A stretch of 64,000 bases of DNA from Haloarcula pellucida (GTDB lineage: Archaea; Halobacteriota; Halobacteria; Halobacteriales; Haloarculaceae): positions 124,417-188,416 of the forward strand of contig NZ_BMOU01000002.1 in NCBI RefSeq assembly GCF_014647235.1. Reading direction: 5' to 3'. Each line of letters begins with the position of its first letter. Position 1 is the first letter of the stretch. Shown piece after piece: positions 8,843 to 16,620 of this stretch. The position numbers and the translations under genes are program-made. Below the pieces are notes generated by a model that saw only the letters and a list, made by a program, of their open reading frames with translations, searched no databases and was not told the DNA's origin.

Positions 8843-9230
8843 GGGTCAATCCATCGTCAGATACGGTAATATATATTGTCATTACTGTGATCGAATCGTG
8901 TGCAGTCGAACTCGGGGGTCGAAGGGGCAACGTGCTGTGGACGTGTCGCGTCGTTCCGAGAGCTTCGACGGATACCGCACGACAACTCGCCGACCGACAC
9001 ATACTGTCGGGACCGAGAGTCCTGCCCGACCGATCCGCTCGCTCTGTTCAGTACGGTTTCTGAAACCGATCACCGGCTGCGTTTCGACGGGGCGTCGCTA
9101 TCGACAGTTTTCGGGCGTCTCTCGGGCGGCATACCGCACACCGTCGCCTGCTCTCTGGCAGTGAGACAGCGCGCTCGATCCGCTAGCCGACATGGGAAGT
9201 TTCCTTACTGTCGAACTGTAACCCGCCGAT
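8843..9230. other. Intergenic region with divergent promoters
   Basis: 388 bp between the divergent membrane-protein gene and the pitA-like gene. It contains the A/T-rich TATA box at 8868-8877 for the leftward gene. For the rightward gene only a weak candidate (TTTCCTTACTG, about 9197-9207) is visible. Frames that cross this stretch lack the codon bias of neighbouring genes, and I see no RNA gene. Confidence 0.5.
8868..8877 (-). promoter_or_regulatory. TATA box of the leftward membrane-protein gene
   Basis: A ten-base A/T run (AATATATATT) centred about 30 bp upstream of the leftward start codon at 8842, in GC-rich surroundings. The spacing predicts a leaderless mRNA. Confidence 0.7.
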
Positions 9231-11363
9231 ATGGACCAACGGAAGCCCCCGGAGACCGAAGAGGGCTGGTACGTGCTGCACGACTGTCGGCGCATCGACT
9301 GGGACGCCTGGCGGGAGGCCCCCCAGCGAGTCCGTGACCGCGCGCTCTCTGAGGGCATCGACTTCCTCGCCGCGTACGAGGCCATCGAAGACGCTGAGGA
9401 GGGCCAGACGGCCGTCTACACCGTGTTGGGCCACAAGGCCGACATCATGATTCTACACCTCCGGCCGACGATGGGCGACTTAGACGCCGCCGAGCGACAC
9501 TTCGAGCAGACGGAGTTCGCACAGTTCACCGAACGTGAGTACTCCTACGTCTCGGTGACCGAGGCCTCGGGGTACACCGAGAAGTCCCGCGAGTACTTCG
9601 ACGGCGACGTCGACGACGACTCCGGCCTCGCACAGTACATTCAGGCCCGTCTCCACCCCGAGGTACCCGACGAGGAGTTCGTCTGTTTCTACCCGATGAG
9701 CAAGCGCCGGGACCCAGAGCAGAACTGGTACGACACGTCCTTCGAGGAGCGTGCCGCCCACATCAAGCGTCACGGCGACATCGGCCGGGGCTACGGCGGC
9801 GACGTGAACCAGATGATCTGCGGGTCTATCGGCTTCGACGACTGGGAGTGGGGTATCACTCTCTGGAGTGAACACATGACCAACATCAAGGAACTGTTGA
9901 CCGAGATGCGCTTCGACCCCTCCACCTCGAAGTTCGCCGAGTTCGGGCCGTTCTACGTCGGGCGGCGCTTCGACCCGACGGACCTCCCGGCCGTCCTCGC
10001 CGGTCAGCGAGTCCCCACGGGTGCGGACTCCGTCACGGCGGAGGCGGTCGCACACGCCGAGGGCGGCGGGCAGGGGCGGCCCGACGCGCACGCCGAGGGC
10101 GGCGGGCAGGGACGGCCCGACGCGCACGCCGAGGGCGGCGGGCAGGGACGGCCCGACGCGCACGCCGAGGGCGGCGGGCAAGGACGGCCCGACGCGCACG
10201 CTGAGGGCGGCGGGCACGCCCACGCCGGGGACGCCGAGGACCACGGCGGCGCCCATCCCGGGAGCGCGAGCGAGGGCGACCACCCACACGGCGGCGAGAG
10301 CGCCGACGCCGACCATCCGACGAGCGACGAGGACGACGACTCGGGTCACAGCGGCGGCCGGCCGGACGTCTCGGGCGACTTCGAGGAGATAGACGACGCC
10401 GCCCAGCGAGTCGGCCGTCTCGGCCTCCACGAGGGCGAGGCCTACGACGCGGGCGACTTCGCGCTGGTCTTTCACTCCTCGGCGGACGCCGAGGACATCG
10501 TCGACGACGTGGAGGACCTCGGCGAGAGCTTCGACCACTACGACCGCCACGTCACGACGACGGTCCGCGCCCAGAGCGGCCAGACCTACGTCGTCAGCAT
10601 CTGGACGGCGAAGGAAGCCGCCGAGACGGCCGCCGGGTTCCTCGGTGACTTAGCGGGCGTCGAGGAGCGACTCGGCGGCCAGTTGGGAGAGGGCGACGCC
10701 GCGGACGACGGCGGGGACCACGAACAGGCCGCGGCGTCCTCCCAGTCCATCCGCGAGCAACTCGAAGCCGAGGGTGTCTACGCCGGCCAGCCACACGGCG
10801 AGGACGTCTACGCGCTGGTCGTCTACTCCGAGGCCGACCCCGACGAACTGGCCGACGAGGTGGCGGACCTCCGGAGCGCCTTCGACCGCTACGACACCCA
10901 CGTTCGGACGACGGTGTACATGGACAGCGAGGTGCGTAGCGCCTCGGATACGAGCGGCGACGAGCCGCGAGCCGACACCACGGCCGTCGCCTCGCTGTGG
11001 GACACCGAAGACGCCGCCGAGACGGCCAGTGAGTACCTCACGGACCTGCCCGACGTCGTCCGTCGGCAGGGCGAGAGCGACGGGTTCGGGACGATGGGGA
11101 TGTTCTACACCGTCAAACCCGAACACCGCGAGGACTTCGTCGAGAAGTTCGACACCGTCGGCGGCCTGTTGGCGGACATGGACGGCCACCGCGAGACGGC
11201 GCTGCTCGCCAACCGCGACGACGGGAACGACATGTTCATCGCCAGTCAGTGGGACAGCAAGGAGGACGCGATGGCGTTCTTCCGCTCGGACGCCTTCTCC
11301 GATACCGTCAGTTGGGGACGGGACGTGCTGGCCGACCGGCCGCGACACGTCTTTCTGGCCTGA
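9231..11363 (+). CDS. pitA: PitA-type fusion: coproheme-decarboxylase/chlorite-dismutase-like domain plus duplicated module and ABM domain
   Basis: A 710-residue fusion. Residues 1-260 are a HemQ/chlorite-dismutase-like heme domain: VCFYPMSKRR, NWYDTSFEERAAHIKRHG with Y167 at the HemQ catalytic Tyr position and H181 as proximal heme ligand, and GFDDWEWGITLW. Residues about 270-385 form a His/Gly/Asp-rich linker with a tandem 12-residue repeat. Two similar modules follow (about 390-485 and 500-615), then an antibiotic-biosynthesis-monooxygenase (ABM) domain (about 618-710, GMFYTVKPEHREDF). PitA fusions of this type are known in Haloferax; their physiological reaction is unsettled. Heme maturation or peroxide chemistry is plausible. 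Confidence 0.88.
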   Translation: MDQRKPPETEEGWYVLHDCRRIDWDAWREAPQRVRDRALSEGIDFLAAYEAIEDAEEGQTAVYTVLGHKADIMILHLRPTMGDLDAAERHFEQTEFAQFTEREYSYVSVTEASGYTEKSREYFDGDVDDDSGLAQYIQARLHPEVPDEEFVCFYPMSKRRDPEQNWYDTSFEERAAHIKRHGDIGRGYGGDVNQMICGSIGFDDWEWGITLWSEHMTNIKELLTEMRFDPSTSKFAEFGPFYVGRRFDPTDLPAVLAGQRVPTGADSVTAEAVAHAEGGGQGRPDAHAEGGGQGRPDAHAEGGGQGRPDAHAEGGGQGRPDAHAEGGGHAHAGDAEDHGGAHPGSASEGDHPHGGESADADHPTSDEDDDSGHSGGRPDVSGDFEEIDDAAQRVGRLGLHEGEAYDAGDFALVFHSSADAEDIVDDVEDLGESFDHYDRHVTTTVRAQSGQTYVVSIWTAKEAAETAAGFLGDLAGVEERLGGQLGEGDAADDGGDHEQAAASSQSIREQLEAEGVYAGQPHGEDVYALVVYSEADPDELADEVADLRSAFDRYDTHVRTTVYMDSEVRSASDTSGDEPRADTTAVASLWDTEDAAETASEYLTDLPDVVRRQGESDGFGTMGMFYTVKPEHREDFVEKFDTVGGLLADMDGHRETALLANRDDGNDMFIASQWDSKEDAMAFFRSDAFSDTVSWGRDVLADRPRHVFLA
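10050..10217 (+). repeat. In-frame 36-bp tandem repeat in the pitA-like linker
   Basis: Four full and one partial copy of a 36-bp unit encode AHAEGGGQGRPD. Copies differ at only a few positions (for example cag/caa and ggg/gga), which shows recent expansion by slippage or unequal recombination. The unit length is a multiple of three, so copy-number change would not break the frame. The repeated His, Glu and Asp could bind divalent metal, but that is speculation. Confidence 0.95.
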
Positions 11364-11739
11364 GCCCCGACGAGTCGCCGTTCGAGCCGCTATCCGCGCT
11401 CCGGCGCGATTTGGGGGTCTCGGCCGCCGAGTACGACGACGTCTTTCGGTTCGGCGCGACGACGAGCGACGCCCCGGTCGGGTGTCCGCGCCGACGACTC
11501 CGGCGGTCGGTATAAAGGCCTGAAATAATACGTCTGAAGAGTGATTCACGAACCGGTCGTCTCGCTGTCTATGTGAACGCAAACCACACCTGTCGCGTCG
11601 GATCCGGACGTTCGACCGGTCAGAGCGGGAACCGTCTCGGCAGGTGTGGTTCGTTCGACCCGACGAGGCGGCCGCTGTGGCGGGGTGACGGCCGTGCGTC
11701 GCCTGTCTCGCTACACCACCCAGCCGCGTGGAGTGTCAC
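11364..11739. other. Intergenic region with an unassigned TATA box
   Basis: 376 bp between the pitA-like gene and the HTH-10 gene. A good TATA-like box (TATAAAGG, 11511-11518) is followed by more A/T (AAATAATA, 11523-11530), but no convincing frame starts 25-30 bp downstream. The next gene begins about 220 bp later. This could mean a long leader or a small untranslated RNA. I see no tRNA or other recognisable RNA. Confidence 0.4.
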
Positions 11740-12393
11740 ATGTGCCTGATTGCTGCCATCCGAATCGAACACGAGAGGCTGACGCTGGCGCCCGCCATCG
11801 AGCGGGTGCCGTCGGTAGACGTACGCGTCGTAACGAACTCGATGACCGACCCCGAGACGTCGATGTTCTTCTTTCTGGTCCGGAGCGAGTCGGGCGAGTT
11901 CGACCGCTTCGACGCGGCCGTCGAACGGGACGAGACGGTCGCCGAGGCGATGGTCGTCTCCGAGTCCGATAGCGCCCGATTGTATCGGTTCACACACCGC
12001 TCGGAGACGCAACTCCTCTCCCCGAAGGTCACGGAACTGGGCGGGCTAGTACTGGAGGCGCGGACGGCCGACGCCGGGTGGCGACTCCGGTTGCAACTGC
12101 CCGACCGGGAGGCCATCGCCGAACTCTGGGAGTACTGCCGGTCGGAGGGAATCGCCTTCGAACTGATCCGCGTCTACGACCAGCACGGGATGACCGACAC
12201 CGCTGTGACGGCCGTCAGTGAGGAACAGCGACGCGCGCTGACCGAGGCGTATCGGCGCGGGTACTTCGAGGAGCCACGCGAGACGACACAGGCCGAATTG
12301 GCCGACCGTCTCGGCATCTGTCCGACCGCCGTCGGCGGTCGCCTCCGTCGAGGGACGCGACAACTCGTCGAAGACGTCCTCCTCGACGAGTGA
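11740..12393 (+). CDS. HTH-10 (Bat-type helix-turn-helix) transcriptional regulator
   Basis: 217 residues. The C-terminal 60 (EQRRALTEAYRRGYFEEPRE, TQAELADRLGICPTAVGGRLRRG) are the HTH-10 domain found in the bacterio-opsin activator and many haloarchaeal regulators. The N-terminal 140 residues form an alpha/beta sensory domain of unknown ligand that is common in this family. It has no PAS or GAF domain, so it is not Bat itself. The ATG at 11740 is preferred over the GTG 12 bp earlier. It sits before the Rieske oxygenase gene and could control it. Confidence 0.87.
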   Translation: MCLIAAIRIEHERLTLAPAIERVPSVDVRVVTNSMTDPETSMFFFLVRSESGEFDRFDAAVERDETVAEAMVVSESDSARLYRFTHRSETQLLSPKVTELGGLVLEARTADAGWRLRLQLPDREAIAELWEYCRSEGIAFELIRVYDQHGMTDTAVTAVSEEQRRALTEAYRRGYFEEPRETTQAELADRLGICPTAVGGRLRRGTRQLVEDVLLDE

Positions 12394-12420
12394 GCGCGGC
12401 CCGCCGACGCCGTGTGGTAC

Positions 12421-12427
12421 TTAAATA
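12421..12427 (+). promoter_or_regulatory. TATA box of the Rieske oxygenase gene
   Basis: TTAAATA is placed so that transcription should begin near 12450-12453, which coincides with the ATG of a six-codon frame (12452-12472) upstream of the main gene. Confidence 0.55.
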
Positions 12428-12451
12428 GCGTGTCATCTGTGGTGAAGTCAC

Positions 12452-12472
12452 ATGGGGCTGTTGGGCATATGA
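12452..12472 (+). promoter_or_regulatory. Candidate leader mini-ORF coupled to the Rieske gene
   Basis: ATG plus five codons and a stop (MGLLGI). Its TGA overlaps, in ATGA fashion, an in-frame ATG (12469) of the Rieske gene. With the TATA box at 12421 this would be a leaderless peptide feeding terminating ribosomes to the main start. The geometry is visible; function is inferred. Confidence 0.35.
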
Positions 12473-12480
12473 TTCGACGT

Positions 12481-13620
12481 ATGACGCGGTGGAACACCAC
12501 GAACGACGAGGTAGAGGCCGTCAGTCCCGACATCACCGACGAGGCGAACGCGCTCCCGGCGCGGTACTTCACCGACCCCGCAGTCCACGTGATGGAGAAA
12601 GACAAGATATTCGGCGAGTACTGGGTTTACGCCGGCCACGCCAACGCGATACAGGAACAGGGGGCGTACTTCACCCGGACGGTCGGGGACAGACAGGTCA
12701 TCGTCGTCCGCGACGCCGAGGGGGAGGTGCGCGCGTTCTTCAACGTCTGTGCACATCGCGGCTCGAAGATGGTCGAGGACACGCCGATGACCGACCCCGG
12801 AAACATGGGCCGCATCCGGTGTCCGTACCACATGTGGACCTACGACCTCGACGGCGACCTCACGAGTACGCCAAAGAGCTTCGAGGAGGCCGGCCTCAAC
12901 CCCGACTTAGACGACGCGGACGTGTGTGGACTCGACCCGGAGGCGAACGGCCTCCGAGAGGTCGAGACGGACCGCATCGGCCCGCTGGTCTTCCTCAACT
13001 TCGCCGAGGACCCGATGCCGCTGGCCGAACAAGCCGGCACGCTGAAAGACGAACTGGAGGCCCTGCCGCTCGGCGAGTACGAACACGCCGCCCGCTACGT
13101 CTCCGAAGTCGAGTGCAACTGGAAGACGTTCGCCGGCAACTACTCCGAGTGTGACCACTGCCACGCCAACCACCAGGACTGGATCTCCGGCGTCGAACTG
13201 AACGACTCCGAACTCGAAGTCAACGACTACTACTGGGTTCTGCACTACACTCACGCCGAGGACGTCGACGACGAGATGCGCATCCACGACGAACACGAGG
13301 CGACGTTCTACTACTTCTGGCCGAACTTCACGGTGAACATGTACGGGACCGCCGACGGCTACGGCACGTACATCATCGACCCCATCGACGAGGGGCGGTT
13401 CCAACTCGTCGCCGACTACTACTTCGAGTCCGCCGAGATGTCCGAGGACGAACGCGAGTTCGTCCAGACGAGTCGCCAACTACAGGAGGAGGACTTCGAA
13501 CTCGTCGAGCGGCAGTACGAGGGGCTCGAGTCGGGGGCGCTGGCACAAGCCCAACTCGGGCCGAACGAACACACCGTCCACAAGCTACACCGGCTGGCAC
13601 AGGAAGCCTACGAGGCCTGA
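12481..13620 (+). CDS. Rieske-type aromatic-ring-hydroxylating oxygenase, large (alpha) subunit
   Basis: A 379-residue Rieske non-heme iron oxygenase. The Rieske [2Fe-2S] ligands are C90 and H92 (VCAHRGSK) and C114 and H117 (CPYHMW). The catalytic-iron helix reads AGNYSECDHCHANH (about residues 213-226). Its overall style resembles glycine-betaine/choline-type monooxygenases as well as ring-hydroxylating enzymes, and the substrate cannot be told. No reductase component is adjacent, so it must use a general ferredoxin. ATG 12469 is an alternative start in phase. A hypothetical gene follows after 6 bp. Confidence 0.9.
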   Translation: MTRWNTTNDEVEAVSPDITDEANALPARYFTDPAVHVMEKDKIFGEYWVYAGHANAIQEQGAYFTRTVGDRQVIVVRDAEGEVRAFFNVCAHRGSKMVEDTPMTDPGNMGRIRCPYHMWTYDLDGDLTSTPKSFEEAGLNPDLDDADVCGLDPEANGLREVETDRIGPLVFLNFAEDPMPLAEQAGTLKDELEALPLGEYEHAARYVSEVECNWKTFAGNYSECDHCHANHQDWISGVELNDSELEVNDYYWVLHYTHAEDVDDEMRIHDEHEATFYYFWPNFTVNMYGTADGYGTYIIDPIDEGRFQLVADYYFESAEMSEDEREFVQTSRQLQEEDFELVERQYEGLESGALAQAQLGPNEHTVHKLHRLAQEAYEA

Positions 13621-13626
13621 GAAGAC

Positions 13627-13989
13627 ATGAGCCAACAGGACTCCGTCCCGTTCATCGCGCGGTGTACGAAGACCGGCGAACGCATCGAGGCGTCGACGGC
13701 CAACGACGTCGTCGAGTTCTACCGCCGCCGACGCCGCCTCACCGGGGGCGACGTCGCGTGGGTCTTCGCCGACCACCCCGCCGTGACGCAGGCGCCGGAC
13801 GACGGTGGCCTCAGTCCCGTCCTCGCCGCGCTGGACGAGTACTTCGAACGGGGTATCCCCGTCGGCATCGTCGCCGCGACGACGAGCAAACAGGGGTGGA
13901 CCGTCGGCGAGACGCTCGATACGTTGTCCGAACTGCGGATGGCCGGGGCGCTCTGGGAACCCCGCGACGACCACCTCCGCCCGGTCTGA
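13627..13989 (+). CDS. Hypothetical protein downstream of the Rieske oxygenase
   Basis: 120 residues, soluble, no signal peptide and no recognised family. The N-terminus FIARCTKTGERIEASTANDVVEFYRRRRRLTG suggests a small strand pair and a basic helix; the rest is mixed alpha/beta. The 6-bp gap to the oxygenase gene implies co-transcription and perhaps a role with that enzyme, but no function is assigned. It converges on a methyltransferase gene. Confidence 0.65.
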   Translation: MSQQDSVPFIARCTKTGERIEASTANDVVEFYRRRRRLTGGDVAWVFADHPAVTQAPDDGGLSPVLAALDEYFERGIPVGIVAATTSKQGWTVGETLDTLSELRMAGALWEPRDDHLRPV

Positions 13990-14018
13990 CCCAGCGGTCG
14001 TCGCCTCGCCGTGTGCGG

Positions 14019-14798
14019 TCACTTCGTGGCGACGAACCGAAGCCGCCGGTAGTCCGCGGTCCACGTCTCGCTGTCGGCCTCGAACAACGCTCCCCGCAAC
14101 CGGTCTTCGACCGCGTCCAGCACTCGCTCGCGCTCCTCGGCCGCGACGTTCTCGAAGAACTCGTCACCGAACATCCCGACCCACTCGCGGAGGCCGGTAT
14201 CGCCCCCGTCTAGCGTCGTCGGCCGGTCGAACAGCCGCGCGAACCGGACCTCGAACCCGGCGGACTCGAGTCGCGGCGCGTACTCGCCGATGCTCGGGAA
14301 GTACCACGGGTGGTCCACCTCGTAGCCACGCTCGGCGAGTTCGGCTTCGAGCGCGTCGGTGATGTGCCGGACGTTTCCGCGGCCGCCGAACTCCGCGACG
14401 AACCGGCCGTCGGCGGTCAGCGCGTCGGCGACGGTCGACAGCACGGCATCGTGGTCTGTCCCGGGAATCCAATGGAGTGCCGCATTCGAGAAGACGGCGT
14501 CGAACGACCCCGCTGGCGCGTACGCTCGGGCGTCGGCCTGCTCGAAGTCGAGCGATGGGTAGGCCTCGTGGGCCTGCCGGACCATCTCCGCCGAGGCGTC
14601 GATGCCGAGCGTCTCGGCGCCGGTGTCGGCGATGTCGGCCGTCAAATGGCCCGTCCCACAGCCGAGGTCGAGGATCCGATCACCCGGTTTCGGGTCCAGC
14701 AGGTCCAACATGTCACTGCCGTACTCGTAGACGAAGCCGTGGCCGTCGTCGTAGTCGTCGGGGTTCCAGTCGTTACCGTCGGTCATACACGGACGCAC
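14019..14798 (-). CDS. Class I SAM-dependent methyltransferase (trans-aconitate-methyltransferase-like)
   Basis: 259 residues with the Rossmann SAM-binding motif ILDLGCGTGHLTADIADTGAETLGIDASAEM at about residues 43-74, the acidic position in FEQADARAYAP, and FDAVFSNAALHWI (motif IV region). The C-terminal half (TTLDGGDTGLREWVGMF onward) resembles trans-aconitate 2-methyltransferase-type proteins, but the substrate is open. It is monocistronic, with its start ATG at 14798. Confidence 0.85.
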   Translation of the reverse strand: MRPCMTDGNDWNPDDYDDGHGFVYEYGSDMLDLLDPKPGDRILDLGCGTGHLTADIADTGAETLGIDASAEMVRQAHEAYPSLDFEQADARAYAPAGSFDAVFSNAALHWIPGTDHDAVLSTVADALTADGRFVAEFGGRGNVRHITDALEAELAERGYEVDHPWYFPSIGEYAPRLESAGFEVRFARLFDRPTTLDGGDTGLREWVGMFGDEFFENVAAEERERVLDAVEDRLRGALFEADSETWTADYRRLRFVATK

Positions 14799-14894
14799 CG
14801 AGTCCGAATCGATAAACCTTCTCGACCCGTGATACCGCCACTCGTGACGCGACCGAACGGTCAGAAGCTACCCGTACACTGCATAGGGCGGCTA

Positions 14895-14901
14895 CTTATA
14901 C
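14895..14901 (+). promoter_or_regulatory. TATA box of the small zinc-finger gene
   Basis: CTTATAC lies about 30 bp before the ATG at 14930, the spacing of a leaderless promoter. It supports the small downstream frame being a gene. Confidence 0.55.
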
Positions 14902-14929
14902 GCCAGCACGCGCTACGTTCGACCACGGA

Positions 14930-15112
14930 ATGCTCCCCTCAATTCGGCGGAGTAGCGAACGGCGGACGACCCCGTTCGGGTCGGACGGACAGCGTGGCGA
15001 CCGACTCGAATGTGAACTCTGCGGGGAAGAACACCAGTGTCTCGACCACTACGGTATCGTCGCGTGCCAGCGGTGCCGGGCACGACTCCTGCCGCGGCCG
15101 TCGCTGCTGTGA
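14930..15112 (+). CDS. Small zinc-finger protein
   Basis: 60 residues, Arg-rich at the N-terminus, with a treble-clef or ribbon-like arrangement CELCGEEHQCLDHYGIVACQRC: two CxxC knuckles about 18 residues apart. Haloarchaea encode many such mini zinc-finger proteins, usually of unknown role in regulation. The stop codon lies directly next to the convergent sufU stop, with no spacer. Confidence 0.65.
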   Translation: MLPSIRRSSERRTTPFGSDGQRGDRLECELCGEEHQCLDHYGIVACQRCRARLLPRPSLL

Positions 15113-15541
15113 TCAGTCGTCGTCTTCGGTCGTCGTCTTGTCGAGGTCCTTCTCGCCGAAGTAGATCTCTGCGCCGTCCTGTGCCACCTTCTCGGCCAGT
15201 ACGGCACACTTGATGCGCATCGGGGAGATGTCGACCCCGAGCATGTCGACGACGTCGTCGCGGTCCAGTTCCTGCAGTTCGTCGACGGACATGCCGTGGA
15301 GCTTCTCGGTGAGCATCGACGCCGACGCCTGTGAGATGGCACAGCCGTCACCGCGGAAGACGACGCGCTCGATCGTCTCTTCGTCCTCGCTGAGGACGAC
15401 GTCCATTCGTATCTCGTCGCCGCACATCGGGTTTTCACCCACGTGTGTGAACGTCGGGTCCTCGAGTTCGCCGGTGTTGCGAGGGTTCTTGTAGTGGTCG
15501 AGAATCTGCTGCCGGTACATGTCTGAGCCGCCGATACCCAT
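15113..15541 (-). CDS. sufU: SUF-type iron-sulfur scaffold/sulfur-transfer protein SufU
   Basis: 142 residues of the NifU-N/SufU family, cytoplasmic, which accepts persulfide sulfur from the cysteine desulfurase. The three conserved Cys are C40 (NPMCGDEIRM), C67 (GDGCAISQASASM) and C112 (MRIKCAVLAEKV), with D42 as extra ligand. The N-terminus MYRQQILDHYKNPRN is diagnostic. The ATG at 15541 gives MGIGGSDMYRQQ; an in-frame extension to 15742 has no support. sufS lies 2.2 kb away on the same strand, with unrelated genes between. Confidence 0.93.
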   Translation of the reverse strand: MGIGGSDMYRQQILDHYKNPRNTGELEDPTFTHVGENPMCGDEIRMDVVLSEDEETIERVVFRGDGCAISQASASMLTEKLHGMSVDELQELDRDDVVDMLGVDISPMRIKCAVLAEKVAQDGAEIYFGEKDLDKTTTEDDD

Positions 15542-15713
15542 TGTTAGAAACAGGTACGGCATTCCGTCGGAAAAGCGTTCCGAGGCAGGTGTTCGCACAG
15601 AGAGCGGGCCTCGACGGACCGCCGTCTCCTGTGGGGCGTCCCGCCGCCGTCTCAGTGGAAACTCACGAACGGCGACCGGCGCCGTGTCTCCATCTCGGCA
15701 TCGGAGTCCGACA

Positions 15714-15725
15714 TATATAATTAAT
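15714..15725 (+). promoter_or_regulatory. TATA box of the PH-like domain gene
   Basis: A/T run TATATAATTAAT about 30 bp before the ATG at 15752. A second A/T patch (AATATATT, 15741-15748) lies too close to the start to be the main box. Confidence 0.6.
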
Positions 15726-15751
15726 AGTGGAGATGACTGCAATATATTCGG

Positions 15752-16609
15752 ATGTTCGAGAACATCATCGAGGCATCGAAGCGGACGGTGTCTCGCGGGG
15801 AGGGTCCGGGGGGACCGACCGACGAGACGGTCGACGGGCTGTCAGAAACGCTCGTGGACGACGAGACGGCAGCGCACGTCCTGACGAGTTTGAACCCTAT
15901 CCAGCGGATTCACGAGGGGCGGGCAGAGTCGATAGCGCCGCGACGCGACGGGCGGTCGTTCCTGTTGGCGACCGACCGACGCGTGCTCTTCGTGGCCGAC
16001 GACGGTGCCCTCTCGTCGGTCGACATCGCCGTGCCGCTGGCCGAGGTCGACGCTGTCGTACACCGGTCCTCGCTGCTCGAATCCGCGCTCGTCGTCGAGA
16101 CGGTCGACGAGGAGCGCATCTCCATCTCGCCGTCGGACGGGGACGCCGAGGCGGTGGGTGCCTACATAGAGCGAACCGCCGAGAGTTGGCGCGAGATGGG
16201 GGCGGCACTGGACAGCGCTCGCGAGACGCTCGAGACGTACCGTGACGAGACGGACCGTTACGAGGACCCTCTGCGGGCGTCCCAGCGGATTCAGGGGCGA
16301 CTCGCGCTGGCCGACGACGCGCGCTCGCGCTACGCCGATACGCCGTCCGAGCGACTGGCCGAACACCTCCGATCGGTCGCCGCCGAGTTAGCTGACGCGC
16401 TCCACACCGAGGCCGAGCGACTGACAGACGGGGTCCACCCCGACGACGAGGGCGCGACTGCCGTCTACGAGCAGGCACGCGGCGTACTCGAACACGCTCG
16501 GCAGATCGCCGTCGAACACGCGGACGCCGACACGGAGACGTTCGACGAGTCGATGGTGCGTTTCGACGAGGCCATCGAGCGAAGCCGGTGGGTGTGGGGC
16601 GAGACCTGA
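15752..16609 (+). CDS. Uncharacterised protein with a bacterial-PH-like domain and coiled-coil C-terminus
   Basis: 285 residues. Residues about 25-130 contain a strand-rich core (SFLLATDRRVLFVADDGAL, SVDIAVPLAEVDAVV, RISISPSDGDAEAV) that resembles short PH-like (YokE/bPH) domains. The remainder is long, charged and helical. It has no signal peptide or membrane segment. The PH-like call is by pattern only and a ligand cannot be named. It has its own TATA box and converges on an aldo/keto reductase. Confidence 0.65.
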   Translation: MFENIIEASKRTVSRGEGPGGPTDETVDGLSETLVDDETAAHVLTSLNPIQRIHEGRAESIAPRRDGRSFLLATDRRVLFVADDGALSSVDIAVPLAEVDAVVHRSSLLESALVVETVDEERISISPSDGDAEAVGAYIERTAESWREMGAALDSARETLETYRDETDRYEDPLRASQRIQGRLALADDARSRYADTPSERLAEHLRSVAAELADALHTEAERLTDGVHPDDEGATAVYEQARGVLEHARQIAVEHADADTETFDESMVRFDEAIERSRWVWGET

Positions 16610-16620
16610 CGGCAGGCCGT

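Noticed and set aside
8900-9337. 145-codon frame between the membrane protein and pitA-like genes
   Set aside because: It overlaps the pitA-like start region, lacks the acidic composition and codon bias of real genes here, and shows no motif.
10050-10217. Regularly spaced direct repeats that could suggest a CRISPR array
   Set aside because: Repeats are contiguous without spacers, in frame and translated within the pitA-like protein.
11740-12393. Bat, the bop activator
   Set aside because: The protein has the HTH-10 domain but not the PAS and GAF domains of Bat, and it is 50 kb away from bop.
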